A stretch of 20,833 nucleotides of DNA from CAVYPR01 sp052145775 (GCA_052145775.1 JBKQNY010000102.1:1-20833), one strand, 5' to 3'; positions 1 to 7,438 are shown, numbered from the stretch's first letter. The notes: a model not told the origin generated them from the letters alone. A program made the numbers and translations.

Positions 1-2
1 GC

Positions 3-830
3 GCCGAGGGCTTCGACGCCGTGGCCGACTTCTCGGCCCCCTTCCCGGTCGAGATCATCTCGCGCATGCTGGGCGTCCCCGAGGGGGAGCGCCAGCAGAT
101 CCGCGAGCGGCTCGACCTCTCGCTGCGGCGCGAGCCGGGCCAGAAGGACCCCTCACCCGAGGGGGTGAAGGCCATGCTGGACAACGTGGGCTACTTCATG
201 GAGTTGATCCGCGACAAGCGCCGGCACCCGGGCGACGACATGATCTCCCGGCTCACCCAGGTCGAGGTCGACCGGGGCGACGGGGAGGCGACGCGCCTCG
301 ACGACGAGGAGATCGCCGGCTTCGCCACCCTCCTCGGCGGGGCCGGGGCCGAGACCGTCACCAAGTTGGTCGGCAACGCCGTCTACCTCTTCCACCGGAA
401 CCCCGGCGAGTACCGCAAGCTCCTCGACGACCCCATGAAGATCCCCGGCGCCGTCGAGGAGATCCTCCGCTACTACCCGCCCTCGCAGTACCAGGGGAGG
501 TTCTCGGTGCGCGAGGCGACCTACGGCGGGGTGAGGGTCCCGGCCGGCTTCCCCACCATCCTGGTCACCGGCTCGGCCACCCGGGACGAACGCTTCTACG
601 ACCGCCCCGACGTCTTCGACGTCGACCGCACCCCGAGCCTCGCCCTGGGCTTCGGCTACGGCATCCACAGCTGCCTGGGCGCGGCCCTGGCCCGCATGGA
701 GAGCCGGATCGCCATCGAGGAGCTGCTCCGCCGCTGGCCGGCCTTCGAGGTCGACGAGGCCGGGCTCGCCCGGGTCCAGATGTCCAACGTGGCCGGCTTC
801 TCCCACGTCCCGGTCCGCCGGCGCACCTGA
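3..830 (+). CDS. Cytochrome P450, partial (5' end outside window)
   Basis: Heme-thiolate monooxygenase, cut by the left edge; the frame is open from base 3, so the first 120 or so residues of a roughly 400-residue bacterial P450 are missing. The I-helix oxygen-activation motif is AGAETVT (around bases 348-368), with Glu as the acid and Val where a second Thr is common. The K-helix ExxR is EEILR (around 457-471). The heme loop is FGYGIHSCLGAALARME, with the Cys ligand at codon 672-674. This is a soluble bacterial class P450 that would need a ferredoxin and a reductase. The ferredoxin at 8773 is a possible but distant partner. The substrate cannot be read from the sequence; sterol, fatty acid or terpenoid hydroxylation is plausible given the neighbours. 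The family call is secure. Confidence 0.95.
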   Translation, partial: AEGFDAVADFSAPFPVEIISRMLGVPEGERQQIRERLDLSLRREPGQKDPSPEGVKAMLDNVGYFMELIRDKRRHPGDDMISRLTQVEVDRGDGEATRLDDEEIAGFATLLGGAGAETVTKLVGNAVYLFHRNPGEYRKLLDDPMKIPGAVEEILRYYPPSQYQGRFSVREATYGGVRVPAGFPTILVTGSATRDERFYDRPDVFDVDRTPSLALGFGYGIHSCLGAALARMESRIAIEELLRRWPAFEVDEAGLARVQMSNVAGFSHVPVRRRT

Positions 831-848
831 ACCACGTCGACCCCCGGC

Positions 849-882
849 CGTTGCCGCCAGTGCCGCACGCAACTGGGCAACG
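849..882 (+). terminator. Hairpin after the P450 gene
   Basis: Bases 849-855 (CGTTGCC) pair perfectly with 876-882, and 858-861 (CAGT) pair with 872-875. This gives 11 base pairs with a 2-base bulge (856-857) and a 10-base loop, 18 bases after the P450 stop. No T-run follows, which is common for actinobacterial terminators. The structure is seen directly; the function is inferred. Confidence 0.55.
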
Positions 883-1125
883 TGACGGGATTCCGACGAA
901 ACCTGAACGCCGATCTCGCTGCTCAATCGACGGTCAGTCAGACTTGCCGCGGCGCGCCTGCGGGCCGTGTCCCATCGTGAAGGAGTGGGTCAGCGTCACG
1001 TTCAGGGACTGACTACGCCGCCCCCACTGTCTTGAGGCAGGCCATCCCGGCGGCTCCGCTCGTGATCTTGAGACACCCATCAGAAGGACCGCACCCTCCC
1101 CGGCATGACCCTTGGGTACACGCGC

Positions 1126-1146
1126 TGTACACAAAGCGTGTGTACT
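1126..1146 (+). promoter_or_regulatory. Inverted-repeat operator candidate for vapBC
   Basis: TGTACACA (1126-1133) and TGTGTACT (1139-1146) form an inverted repeat matching at 7 of 8 positions around a 5-base centre. It ends 6 bases before the ATG chosen for the antitoxin. A further GTACAC lies at 1116-1121. Ribbon-helix-helix antitoxins typically bind such palindromes and repress their own operon, so this is a natural autoregulatory site. The binding itself is inferred. Confidence 0.5.
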
Positions 1147-1152
1147 ACGTGT

Positions 1153-1362
1153 ATGTCGAAGGTTCGAACCAACATCGAGATCGAGGACACGTACCTCCAG
1201 GCGGTCATGGACCGCTACCGCCTACGGACCAAGACCGAGGCAGTTGACCTCGCGCTGCGCAACCTGGCGGGCCAGCCCATGTCCCGCGAGGAGGCATTGG
1301 CCATGAGGGGCTCTCACTCGATCGGGAAGATCCCCTACGACGCCCAAGACCGAGGCACATGA
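1153..1362 (+). CDS. vapB: VapB-type antitoxin
   Basis: A 69-residue protein beginning MSKVRTNIEIEDTYLQAV, with a ribbon-helix-helix DNA-binding N-terminus (residues 4-38). This includes the family-typical stretch RTKTEAVDLALRNL. A short C-terminal tail contains ALAMRGS, matching the toxin-binding 'RGS' segment of this VapB group. It would neutralise the PIN toxin encoded next and repress the operon. ATG 1153 is preferred over the in-frame ATG at 1105 because the protein then begins at the conserved beta-strand and the palindrome falls upstream instead of inside the gene. No clear Shine-Dalgarno sequence is visible, so a short or absent leader is possible. Its stop overlaps the toxin start (ATGA). 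Base composition here looks less GC-biased than the flanks, which is consistent with transfer. Confidence 0.85.
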   Translation: MSKVRTNIEIEDTYLQAVMDRYRLRTKTEAVDLALRNLAGQPMSREEALAMRGSHSIGKIPYDAQDRGT

Positions 1363-1769
1363 TCCTGGTCGACACGTCAGCTTGGATGGAGTACGACCGC
1401 GCCACCGGCAGTGCCGTCGACCGTCGTCTCACCGAGCTGATCATCGACGATGGGCTCGTCGCCGTCACTGAGCCCATCGTCATGGAAATAGTTGCCGGCG
1501 CCCGAACCGACGAACGAGAGGTCGAGCTTCGCCGACTCCTGCTCCGATTTGAACTGCTCACCTTCGACGCGGTGATCGACTTCGACTCGGCAGCCACCAT
1601 CTACAGAGCGTGTCGGCGGGTCGGGGTCACCCCGCGTGGGATGGTCGACTGCATGATTGCGGCAGTCGCCTTTCGCCATGGCGCGACACTCTTGGCCTTC
1701 GATGTCGACATGAGTCGGGTCGCCCGCGTGATCGGCATCGGACTCGACCCCGACGCTCGGCAGGCATGA
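1359..1769 (+). CDS. vapC: VapC-type PIN-domain ribonuclease toxin
   Basis: A 136-residue PIN-domain protein of the usual VapC length. The acidic metal-binding set is visible: Asp5 (ILVDTSAW), Glu43 (VMEIVAGA), Asp97 (MVDCMIAA) and Asp115 with Asp117 (AFDVDMSRVA). Known VapC toxins are Mg-dependent endoribonucleases that cut tRNA or rRNA and halt translation; the RNA target cannot be predicted here. The gene overlaps vapB by 4 bases (ATGA), implying translational coupling. All catalytic residues are intact, so the toxin is probably active. The pair sits alone between a P450 and a crotonase gene, as expected for a mobile addiction or stress module. Confidence 0.93.
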   Translation: MILVDTSAWMEYDRATGSAVDRRLTELIIDDGLVAVTEPIVMEIVAGARTDEREVELRRLLLRFELLTFDAVIDFDSAATIYRACRRVGVTPRGMVDCMIAAVAFRHGATLLAFDVDMSRVARVIGIGLDPDARQA

Positions 1770-1811
1770 GCAACCGACCGCCGGCCGGAGGCTCATCCCT
1801 GCCGAAGCAGC

Positions 1812-1817
1812 TACCGT
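1812..1817 (+). promoter_or_regulatory. -10-like TACCGT before the crotonase gene
   Basis: TACCGT fits the actinobacterial TANNNT -10 pattern and lies 32 bases before the ATG at 1850. The predicted leader of about 25 bases would contain the GGGAG Shine-Dalgarno sequence at 1838-1842. No convincing -35 was seen. Confidence 0.3.
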
Positions 1818-1849
1818 AACGGCCGAATTCACCAGTCGGGAGCCCCCAT

Positions 1850-2623
1850 ATGAACCTCGAACGCCAACGGCACGGCCTCGTCCAGGTGCTGACCCTCAAC
1901 CGGCCGGAGGCCGCCAACTCGCTCGACCCCGAGCTCCTCACAGCGCTGGCCACGGCGTTCGACGAGATCGCCGCCGACGACGCCACCCAGGTGGCCGTGG
2001 TCACCGGGGCCGGCGAGCGCATCTTCTGCGCCGGCATGGACCTGCGGGCCTTCGGCCAGGCCGCGGCCGGCGGCGGGCAGGCCAAGCCGCGCAACGAGCG
2101 GGCCGTGGGCTCGGGGCTCTTCCGCGACCTGTGCCCCAAGCCGGTCATCGCCGCCGTCAACGGGGCGGCGGTGGGCGGCGGCTTCGAGCTGGCGCTCGCC
2201 TGCGACCTGGTGGTGGCGGCCGAGCACGCCCGCTTCGGCCTCCCCGAGGTCAAGCGCGGCCTGTTGGCCGGCGGGGGCGGGACCCTGCTCGGCACCCGGC
2301 TCCCGCTCTCCTTGGCCCTGGAGGTGGCGCTCACCGGCGAGCTCATCGACGCCGCCCGGGCCGAGCGCTGGGGGCTGGTCAACCGGGTGGTCCCGGCGGC
2401 CGAGCTGCTCGACACTGCCCTGGCCCTGGCCGAGACCATCGCCGCCAACGGCCCGATCGCCCTGCGCACCACCAAGCAGCTGGTGCGCCGGGCCGTGCTC
2501 GACGACCCCAAGACCGGCTGGGGGACCCCCGAGGAGCTGTCCGCCGTCTTCGGCAGCGAGGACGCCAAGGAGGGGGCGTTGGCCTTCTTGGAGAAGCGGC
2601 CGGCCAACTGGACCGGCCGCTGA
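1850..2623 (+). CDS. Enoyl-CoA hydratase/isomerase family protein (crotonase fold)
   Basis: A 257-residue crotonase, normal for the family. The first oxyanion-hole loop is FCAGMDLRAF (residues 59-68) and the second is NGAAVGGGFELALACD (104-119). Glu113 and Glu133 (LPEVKRG) align with the two catalytic Glu of rat enoyl-CoA hydratase (Glu144 and Glu164). Hydratase activity on 2-enoyl-CoA is therefore the simplest expectation, with cytosolic beta-oxidation as the pathway. Isomerase or other crotonase reactions remain possible because the fold is catalytically broad. GGGAG at 1838-1842 supports the ATG at 1850. The gene converges on the SDR at 2628, with only 4 bases between the stops. Confidence 0.92.
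   Translation: MNLERQRHGLVQVLTLNRPEAANSLDPELLTALATAFDEIAADDATQVAVVTGAGERIFCAGMDLRAFGQAAAGGGQAKPRNERAVGSGLFRDLCPKPVIAAVNGAAVGGGFELALACDLVVAAEHARFGLPEVKRGLLAGGGGTLLGTRLPLSLALEVALTGELIDAARAERWGLVNRVVPAAELLDTALALAETIAANGPIALRTTKQLVRRAVLDDPKTGWGTPEELSAVFGSEDAKEGALAFLEKRPANWTGR
2596..2620. terminator. Hairpin at a convergent gene junction
   Basis: GCGGCCGG (2596-2603) pairs perfectly with CCGGCCGC (2613-2620) around a 9-base loop. The stem lies inside the last codons of the crotonase gene and 8-32 bases beyond the stop of the opposing SDR. It could terminate the minus-strand transcript. Chance stems are frequent in DNA this GC-rich. Confidence 0.35.
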
Positions 2624-2627
2624 GCGG

Positions 2628-3407
2628 CTACTTGGGCGACTTCGGGGCGAACCGAATCGCCCCGTCGATGCGGATGACCTCGCCGTTCAAGTAGTCGTTG
2701 TCCACGATCGACAGCACCAGGCGGGCGTACTCGTCGGGCTGGCCCATCCGCCGGGGGAAGGGCACGGCCGGGCCCCAGTAGGCCTCCACCTGGGCCGGGT
2801 CGGCGCCGTAGGCGGGGGTGATGAAGGTCCCCGGGGCGATGGTCAGCACCCGGATCCCGGCCACGGCGAGGTCCCGGGCCGCGGCCAGCGTCATGGCCAC
2901 CACGCCGCCCTTGGCGCTGGCGTAGGCCACCTGGCCGATGGTGGCCTCGTAGGCGGCGATGGAGGCGGTGTTGACGACCACCCCCCGCCCCCCGTCGGCG
3001 TCGGGCTCGTTGGCCGACATGGCGGCGGCCGACAGCCGCAGAACGTTGAACGTCCCCACCAGGTAGTGGTCGATGACCCGGCGGAAGTCGTCGAGCGAGT
3101 GCGGCGTGCCGTCGGCCTTCACCGTCCGGCCGCCCCCGCCGAAGCCGCCGTGCACGGCCACCGCCACCTTCACCGGGCCCAGGGCCGCCGCCCGCTCGAG
3201 GGCGGCACCCACGCTCTCCTCGCTGGTCACGTCGGTCTCGACGAACTCGGCCGCCGGGCCCAGCTCGTCGGCCAGGGCCCGGCCCTTCTCCGCGGCCAGG
3301 TCGGCCACGATCACCTTCGCCCCGGCCGCCACCAGGCGCCGGACCGTGGCCTCGCCCAGGCCGCCGGCCCCGCCGGTCACCAGCGCCGATGCTCCGTCGA
3401 TCTCCAT
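2628..3407 (-). CDS. SDR family NAD(P)-dependent oxidoreductase, HSD17B10-like
   Basis: A 259-residue classical SDR related to type 2 3-hydroxyacyl-CoA dehydrogenases: the stretch LRLSAAAMSANEPDADG and the long loop before the catalytic Ser are typical of that group. The Rossmann motif is TGGAGGLG (residues 11-18) and Asp36 after strand 2 favours NAD(H). Ser149, Tyr162 and Lys166 (YASAK) form the catalytic triad. Two family landmarks are altered. The NNAG segment reads VHGGFGG (85-91), and the helix Asn of the catalytic tetrad is Tyr115 (IDHYLVGTFN). The likely role is oxidation of 3-hydroxyacyl-CoA, next to the crotonase that makes such substrates. GAGGGG upstream of the ATG at 3407 supports the start; a longer open frame upstream lacks SDR-like sequence. 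Confidence 0.9.
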   Translation of the reverse strand: MEIDGASALVTGGAGGLGEATVRRLVAAGAKVIVADLAAEKGRALADELGPAAEFVETDVTSEESVGAALERAAALGPVKVAVAVHGGFGGGGRTVKADGTPHSLDDFRRVIDHYLVGTFNVLRLSAAAMSANEPDADGGRGVVVNTASIAAYEATIGQVAYASAKGGVVAMTLAAARDLAVAGIRVLTIAPGTFITPAYGADPAQVEAYWGPAVPFPRRMGQPDEYARLVLSIVDNDYLNGEVIRIDGAIRFAPKSPK

Positions 3408-3460
3408 GCCTGCCCCTCGCCTTCGCCGGACCGCCGGGGCCTGCCCCCGAGGACACGGGC

Positions 3461-3524
3461 ACTCTAGTGGCCGCCCGCGGGGGCCTTCGGAGCCCGGCGC
3501 GACCGCCGGGCCCTCCGTTAGCGT
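3461..3524. promoter_or_regulatory. Divergent promoter region between two SDR genes
   Basis: The 160-bp gap 3408-3567 separates divergent genes. TAGAGT on the minus strand (3466 to 3461) and TAGCGT on the plus strand (3519-3524) both fit TANNNT. They predict leaders of roughly 45 and 37 bases, long enough to include each Shine-Dalgarno sequence. No operator palindrome was recognised. Confidence 0.4.
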
Positions 3525-3567
3525 GGTCGGCGAAGGCCAGCCGCCCGACCAGCGACCGGGGGAACCG

Positions 3568-4410
3568 ATGACCAGTGACCGCAGGGTGGCCCTCGTCACC
3601 GGGGCCAGCCGCGGGGTGGGCCGGGCCGCCGCGGTCTGCCTCGCCCGGGCCGGCTTCGACGTGGCGGTGGCGGCCCGGACCCGGCGCGAGGGCACCGGGT
3701 CCGACGTGGCCCACGACGGCACGGTGCGCCCCCTGCCCGGCAGCCTCGAGGCCACCGCCGCCCTCGTTCGCCGGGAGGGGGCCCGGGCGCTGGAGGTGGC
3801 CATGGACCTGGCCGACCCGCTCTCGGTCGGGGTCGGCGCCGCCGAGGTGCTCGGGGCGTGGGGCCGGGTCGACGTGCTGGTCAACAACGCCATCTACACC
3901 GGGCGCGGGGCCCAGGCCCGGGTACTCGACCTGGCGGTGCCCGACCTGCGTGAGGAGCTCGAGGTGGACGTGATGGGCCCGCTGGCCCTCGTCTCGTTGC
4001 TGGTGCCCCAGATGGTCGGGCGCGGCCGGGGGACCGTGCTCAACGTGACGTCGGCCGTGGCCTACGTGGACCCGGTGGCGATGGGCAGCTACGGCCTCGG
4101 CTACGCGGTGGGCAAGGCGGCGCTCTTCAAGGTGGCCGGCATCCTCGCCGTCGAGCTGGGCGAGCGGGGGATCCGCGCCTACAACGTCCATCCCGGGTTC
4201 ATCGCCACCGAGCGCATGGCCCTCCACGCGGCCGCCCAGGAGGGGCTCGACCTCAGCGCGGCGGCGCCGCCCGAGGTGTGCGGTGCCGTGGTGGCCTGGC
4301 TGGCCGACGACCCGGCGGACCCCCCGGACAACGGGTCGCTGGTGGAGAGCCAGCCGCTCTGCGCCGAGCTCGGACTGGTGGCGGGCTGGCCGCCGGCCGG
4401 GTCGCGGTGA
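3568..4410 (+). CDS. SDR family oxidoreductase
   Basis: A 280-residue SDR. The cofactor motif is TGASRGVG (11-18), followed by an Arg-rich AARTRR segment after strand 2 that suggests NADP(H). NNA is at 106-108, with catalytic Ser162, Tyr179 and Lys183 (YAVGK). The spacing from Ser to Tyr is longer than classical, and the insert TGSDVAHDGTVRPLPGSLEA after strand 2 recalls an actinobacterial SDR subgroup. The tetrad Asn is Asp134 (EVDVMGP). The substrate is unknown. A purine-rich Shine-Dalgarno sequence (GGGGGAA) precedes the ATG at 3568. This is the first gene of a tight plus-strand trio, 10 bases before the next start. An in-frame extension upstream is unlike SDRs and was not used. Confidence 0.9.
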   Translation: MTSDRRVALVTGASRGVGRAAAVCLARAGFDVAVAARTRREGTGSDVAHDGTVRPLPGSLEATAALVRREGARALEVAMDLADPLSVGVGAAEVLGAWGRVDVLVNNAIYTGRGAQARVLDLAVPDLREELEVDVMGPLALVSLLVPQMVGRGRGTVLNVTSAVAYVDPVAMGSYGLGYAVGKAALFKVAGILAVELGERGIRAYNVHPGFIATERMALHAAAQEGLDLSAAAPPEVCGAVVAWLADDPADPPDNGSLVESQPLCAELGLVAGWPPAGSR

Positions 4411-4420
4411 GGACCGGTCG

Positions 4421-5494
4421 ATGAGCCCCCGGGTGGCCGTGGTGGGCACCTCCTTCGGGGCCCGGATCCATGTCCCGGCCCTGCGGCGCGCCGGCTTCGA
4501 GGTGGCGGCCCTGGTCGGCCGGGACTCCGAGCGCACCCGGCGCCGGGCGGCGCGGCTCGGGGCGGTCCGGCCCTGCGGGTCGCTGGCCGAGGCGCTGGAG
4601 GTGGGGGTGGACGCCGTGTCGGTGGCCGCGCCGCCGGCCGCCCACGCCCCGCTGGCCCACGAGGCCCTGGCCGCGGGCTGCCACGTCCTGGTGGAGAAGC
4701 CCTTCACCCTCGACGTGGCCGAGGCCGAGCGCCTCGTGCACGAGGCGCGGGCGGCCGGGGTGGCGGCGGTGGTCGGCCACGAGTTCCGCTGGGCCCGGGC
4801 CCAGTCGGCCATCGCCTGGGCCCTCGCCGAGGGCATGGTGGGCGAGCCCCGGATGGTCGTCTCAGCCTCGTTTACCCCCATGCTTCTGACCGCGGCCATG
4901 CCCGGCTGGTGGACCGACCCCGCCCGCGGGGGCGGCTGGCTCGGCGCCTCGGGCAGCCACCGGCTCGACGCCGTCCTCCAGTGGGTCGGGCCCGTCTCGT
5001 CGCTGAGCGCCACCCTCCCGCCGGTGGCCGCCCCCGACGGGGAGGCCGACGACTCCTTCTCGTTGCGGGCCACCGCCGGGAGCGGGACCGAGGTGGTCCT
5101 CGTCCAGAGCGCGGCCGACCTCGGGCCCCCCGCGGCCATGACCCGGGTGGTGGGGACCCGCGGGAGGCTGTGGGCCGACGGCGAGACGGTGCTGCTGGCC
5201 GACGCCGGGTCGCCGGCGGGCCGTCCCCTCGAGGTGCCCGGTGACCTCGCCCTGCCGGCGCTCGACGGAGAGGACGTCGGCCCGCTGGCCGCCATGACCC
5301 GCCTCGAGCTGCCGCCCTACATCCGCCTGGCCGAGGCGTTCCGCCGGGCCGTCGGCGGCGAGCCCCCGGGCCCCGGGCCCCGGCCCGCCACCTTCGAGGA
5401 CGGCCTGGCCACCATGCGGGCGCTCGAGGCGGCGCGCCGCTCGGCGTCGCTCGGCGGCGAGTGCACGGCGGTGGGGATGGGGGTGGCGGCGTGA
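4421..5494 (+). CDS. Gfo/Idh/MocA family oxidoreductase
   Basis: A 357-residue NAD(P)-dependent dehydrogenase of the glucose-fructose oxidoreductase / inositol dehydrogenase type. The N-terminal Rossmann domain (about 1-118) has VAVVGTSFGARIH in place of the strict GxGxxG. The family hallmark EKP, with catalytic Lys93, lies in VLVEKPFTLD. The C-terminal alpha/beta domain has GASGSHRLDAVLQWVG, matching the GxHxxD active-site motif (His180, Asp183). Family members oxidise or reduce polyols, sugars, bile-pigment or related substrates; this one cannot be assigned. It is 10 bases after the SDR, and its stop overlaps the next gene's GTG by 4 bases, so the three genes are probably one transcript. 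A GTG-rich in-frame extension upstream was rejected because it overlaps the SDR. Confidence 0.9.
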   Translation: MSPRVAVVGTSFGARIHVPALRRAGFEVAALVGRDSERTRRRAARLGAVRPCGSLAEALEVGVDAVSVAAPPAAHAPLAHEALAAGCHVLVEKPFTLDVAEAERLVHEARAAGVAAVVGHEFRWARAQSAIAWALAEGMVGEPRMVVSASFTPMLLTAAMPGWWTDPARGGGWLGASGSHRLDAVLQWVGPVSSLSATLPPVAAPDGEADDSFSLRATAGSGTEVVLVQSAADLGPPAAMTRVVGTRGRLWADGETVLLADAGSPAGRPLEVPGDLALPALDGEDVGPLAAMTRLELPPYIRLAEAFRRAVGGEPPGPGPRPATFEDGLATMRALEAARRSASLGGECTAVGMGVAA

Positions 5495-6534
5495 CCCGCT
5501 CCGCCCCCATCGTGGTGGGGATCCTGGCCGACCGTCCCGGGCCCGAGGGCGCGCTGGTGGCCGGGGTCCGCCAGGTGGTGGCCCAGGCGGTCGAGGCGGG
5601 CCGGATCGACCGGCCGGTCCAGTTCGAGTCCGAGGCGGCCGAGGGGCTGCCGACCGGCACGGCGGCCGCCGTCACCGAGGCGTTCGGTCGGCTGGTGGCG
5701 CGCCAGCCGCTGGTGGTGCTCGGGCCCACCATCACCGACAACGGGCTGGTGGTGCGGGACCTGGCCGACGCCGCCCGCATCCCGTGCTGCAACTGGACCG
5801 GGAGCGAGGAGACCCGCAGCGAGTGGATGTTCCAGTACCAGATCGGGTCGCTCGAGGAGGAGCCGTACCTCCTGGCCGCGCACCTCTCCTCGCTCGGCCT
5901 CCGCCGGGTCTCGGTGGTCCAGGACCGCTCCCCCATCGGCCGCCGCTACGGCTCGTTCTTCGACCGGGCCGCGGCCCGCGAGGGGTTGGAGGTCGTCGGC
6001 CGGATCCTGGTCTCCCCGGTGGCCGAGGACCTGGCCCCGGTGGCGGCGCGCCTCGGCGCCACCGAGGCCGACGCCCTGTGCTACCTCGGCCTCGGCCTGT
6101 CGGCCGGCGCCCTGGGCCGGGCGCTCGACGGGGTCGCCCACCCGCCGGTCTTCGCCAACTCCGCCCTCCTGTTCGGCTACGCCTTCCCCGAGTGGGCGGC
6201 CCGGTGGGAGGGCTGGACCTACGTCGACGTCTGGTCCGAGGACAACCCGCGCCTGGCCGGGCTCCTGGCCGGCCGGGGGGACGATGCGGGGCTGGCGTTC
6301 CAGGTGGCCGCCGGGGACGACCTCGGGCGTCTGGCGGTCGAGGCCCTGGCCGGGGCCGAGCTGCTCACCCCGGCCGGGGTGAAGGACGCCCTCGAGCGGG
6401 TGAAGAGGCTCCCGGCCTCGCTCGGCCGGGCCGGCACCACCATGGGTTTCGGCGCCCACGAGCGCGGCGCGCTGAAGGGCGGGTTCATCCTGCTGCGCAA
6501 GTGGAGCGGGGGCCGCTCGGTGGCCGTGGGCTGA
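5491..6534 (+). CDS. Type I periplasmic-binding-fold protein without signal peptide
   Basis: A 347-residue protein resembling branched-chain amino-acid/amide ABC transporter substrate-binding proteins (Peripla_BP_6 type). It opens with strand IVVGILADRPG (7-17), followed by VVLGPTITDNGLVVRDLADA, then a second-lobe start LRRVSVVQDRSPIGRRYGSFF. It ends MGFGAHERGALKGGFILLR. Unlike transporter receptors it has no hydrophobic signal sequence and no lipobox; the N-terminus is polar (VTRSAP). The alternative in-frame ATG-like start at 5461 adds only Gly-rich residues. It should therefore be cytoplasmic, perhaps a ligand sensor, as AmiC is in Pseudomonas, or a scaffold for the coupled enzymes. The GTG start overlaps the preceding stop (GTGA). 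No permease or ATPase gene is nearby. Fold confidence is good; the role is unknown. Confidence 0.8.
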   Translation: MTRSAPIVVGILADRPGPEGALVAGVRQVVAQAVEAGRIDRPVQFESEAAEGLPTGTAAAVTEAFGRLVARQPLVVLGPTITDNGLVVRDLADAARIPCCNWTGSEETRSEWMFQYQIGSLEEEPYLLAAHLSSLGLRRVSVVQDRSPIGRRYGSFFDRAAAREGLEVVGRILVSPVAEDLAPVAARLGATEADALCYLGLGLSAGALGRALDGVAHPPVFANSALLFGYAFPEWAARWEGWTYVDVWSEDNPRLAGLLAGRGDDAGLAFQVAAGDDLGRLAVEALAGAELLTPAGVKDALERVKRLPASLGRAGTTMGFGAHERGALKGGFILLRKWSGGRSVAVG

Positions 6535-6554
6535 GCCGCCGGCGGGCCGGGGGG

Positions 6555-7412
6555 TCAGCGCCCGAGCAGGTGCTCGAGGACGGCCGGCGGCGGGTGGTTG
6601 AGGTAGCCGTCGCCGGGCCAGTTGAACCACCCGGCGGCGGCCAGGGCACCCCCGTCGGGGTGGAGGGTGCTGCCGGTGACGAACGAGGAGAGGTCCGAGG
6701 CCAGGAAGATGGCGCACCCCCCGGCGTCGGCGAAGGTCCCGGCCCGTCCCATGGGCGTGGCGATCCGGTGGTGGAGCGCCGCCACCTCGTCGTCCTCGCC
6801 GGCGGCGAGCCCCTCGAGGGGCCGGGTGGGGATGTAGTCGGGGGCGATGGTGTTCACCCGGATGCCCTCGGGCGCCAGCTCCACGGCCAGGCTGCGGGTG
6901 AGGCTGGTCACCGCCGCCTTCATGGCGGCGTAGACGGCGTAGCCCGGCGCGGCCCGGTGGGCCTCGATCGAGGTGAGGTTGATGATGCTGCCCCCGGCCG
7001 GGCGCATCCGGTCGACGGCCAGCCGGGTCGAGTGGAGCAGCCAGGTGAAGTTGGCCCGCACCAGCGCCTCCCACCCCTTGGGGCTCGACTCGGTGAAGGG
7101 CTGGTGGAAGGTGCCGCCCACCACGTTCACCAGCACGTCGGCGCGCGGCCCGTGGTCGCGGTCGACCTCGGCGAAGAAACCGGCCAGGGCGTCGGGCTCC
7201 CGGGCGTCGAGGACCGACGTGGTGACCGTGCCCCCGGCGCCGGCGATGGCCGCCGCCGTGTCGCCCAGGCTCTCGGCGTCGCGGTCGCACAGGGCCAGGC
7301 GCATCCCGGCCCCGGCCAGGTCGACGGCGCAGGCGCGCCCGAGACCCCCTCCCCCGCCGACCAGCACGGCGAGCCGACCCCCGAGGCCCGCCCGCTCGTC
7401 GAGGTAGCCCAC
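6555..7412 (-). CDS. SDR family oxidoreductase
   Basis: A 285-residue SDR with a Gly-rich cofactor loop VGGGGGLG (18-25; Val replaces the usual Thr) and Asp43 after strand 2, which favours NAD(H). NVVGG (96-100) stands where NNAG is expected. The tetrad is complete: Asn121, Ser148, Tyr161 and Lys165 (YAAMK). The C-terminal DLSSFVTGSTLHPDGG is the normal SDR closing motif. A tail of about 30 residues (GWFNWPGDGYLNHPPP) extends past it. The GTG at 7412 was chosen because homology begins just after it and a GGGGG run sits 7 bases upstream. The open frame continues further but is unlike SDRs. It follows the thiolase by 26 bases on the same strand, so they likely share a transcript and act on the same CoA-bound intermediate. 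Confidence 0.88.
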   Translation of the reverse strand: MGYLDERAGLGGRLAVLVGGGGGLGRACAVDLAGAGMRLALCDRDAESLGDTAAAIAGAGGTVTTSVLDAREPDALAGFFAEVDRDHGPRADVLVNVVGGTFHQPFTESSPKGWEALVRANFTWLLHSTRLAVDRMRPAGGSIINLTSIEAHRAAPGYAVYAAMKAAVTSLTRSLAVELAPEGIRVNTIAPDYIPTRPLEGLAAGEDDEVAALHHRIATPMGRAGTFADAGGCAIFLASDLSSFVTGSTLHPDGGALAAAGWFNWPGDGYLNHPPPAVLEHLLGR

Positions 7413-7438
7413 CGCGTGACCCCCGAGCCCCCTCCCGG

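Noticed and set aside
1627..5295. A 1222-codon open frame on the minus strand
   Set aside because: It runs antisense to the crotonase, SDR and Gfo/Idh genes and only briefly coincides with the real minus-strand SDR frame. Its translation is low-complexity Arg/Pro/Ala/Gly, the usual shadow in GC-rich DNA.
5317..7290. A 657-codon minus-strand frame spanning convergent genes
   Set aside because: It crosses the end of the binding-fold gene and the SDR in a non-coding frame; translation is Gly/Arg/Ala-rich with no domain.
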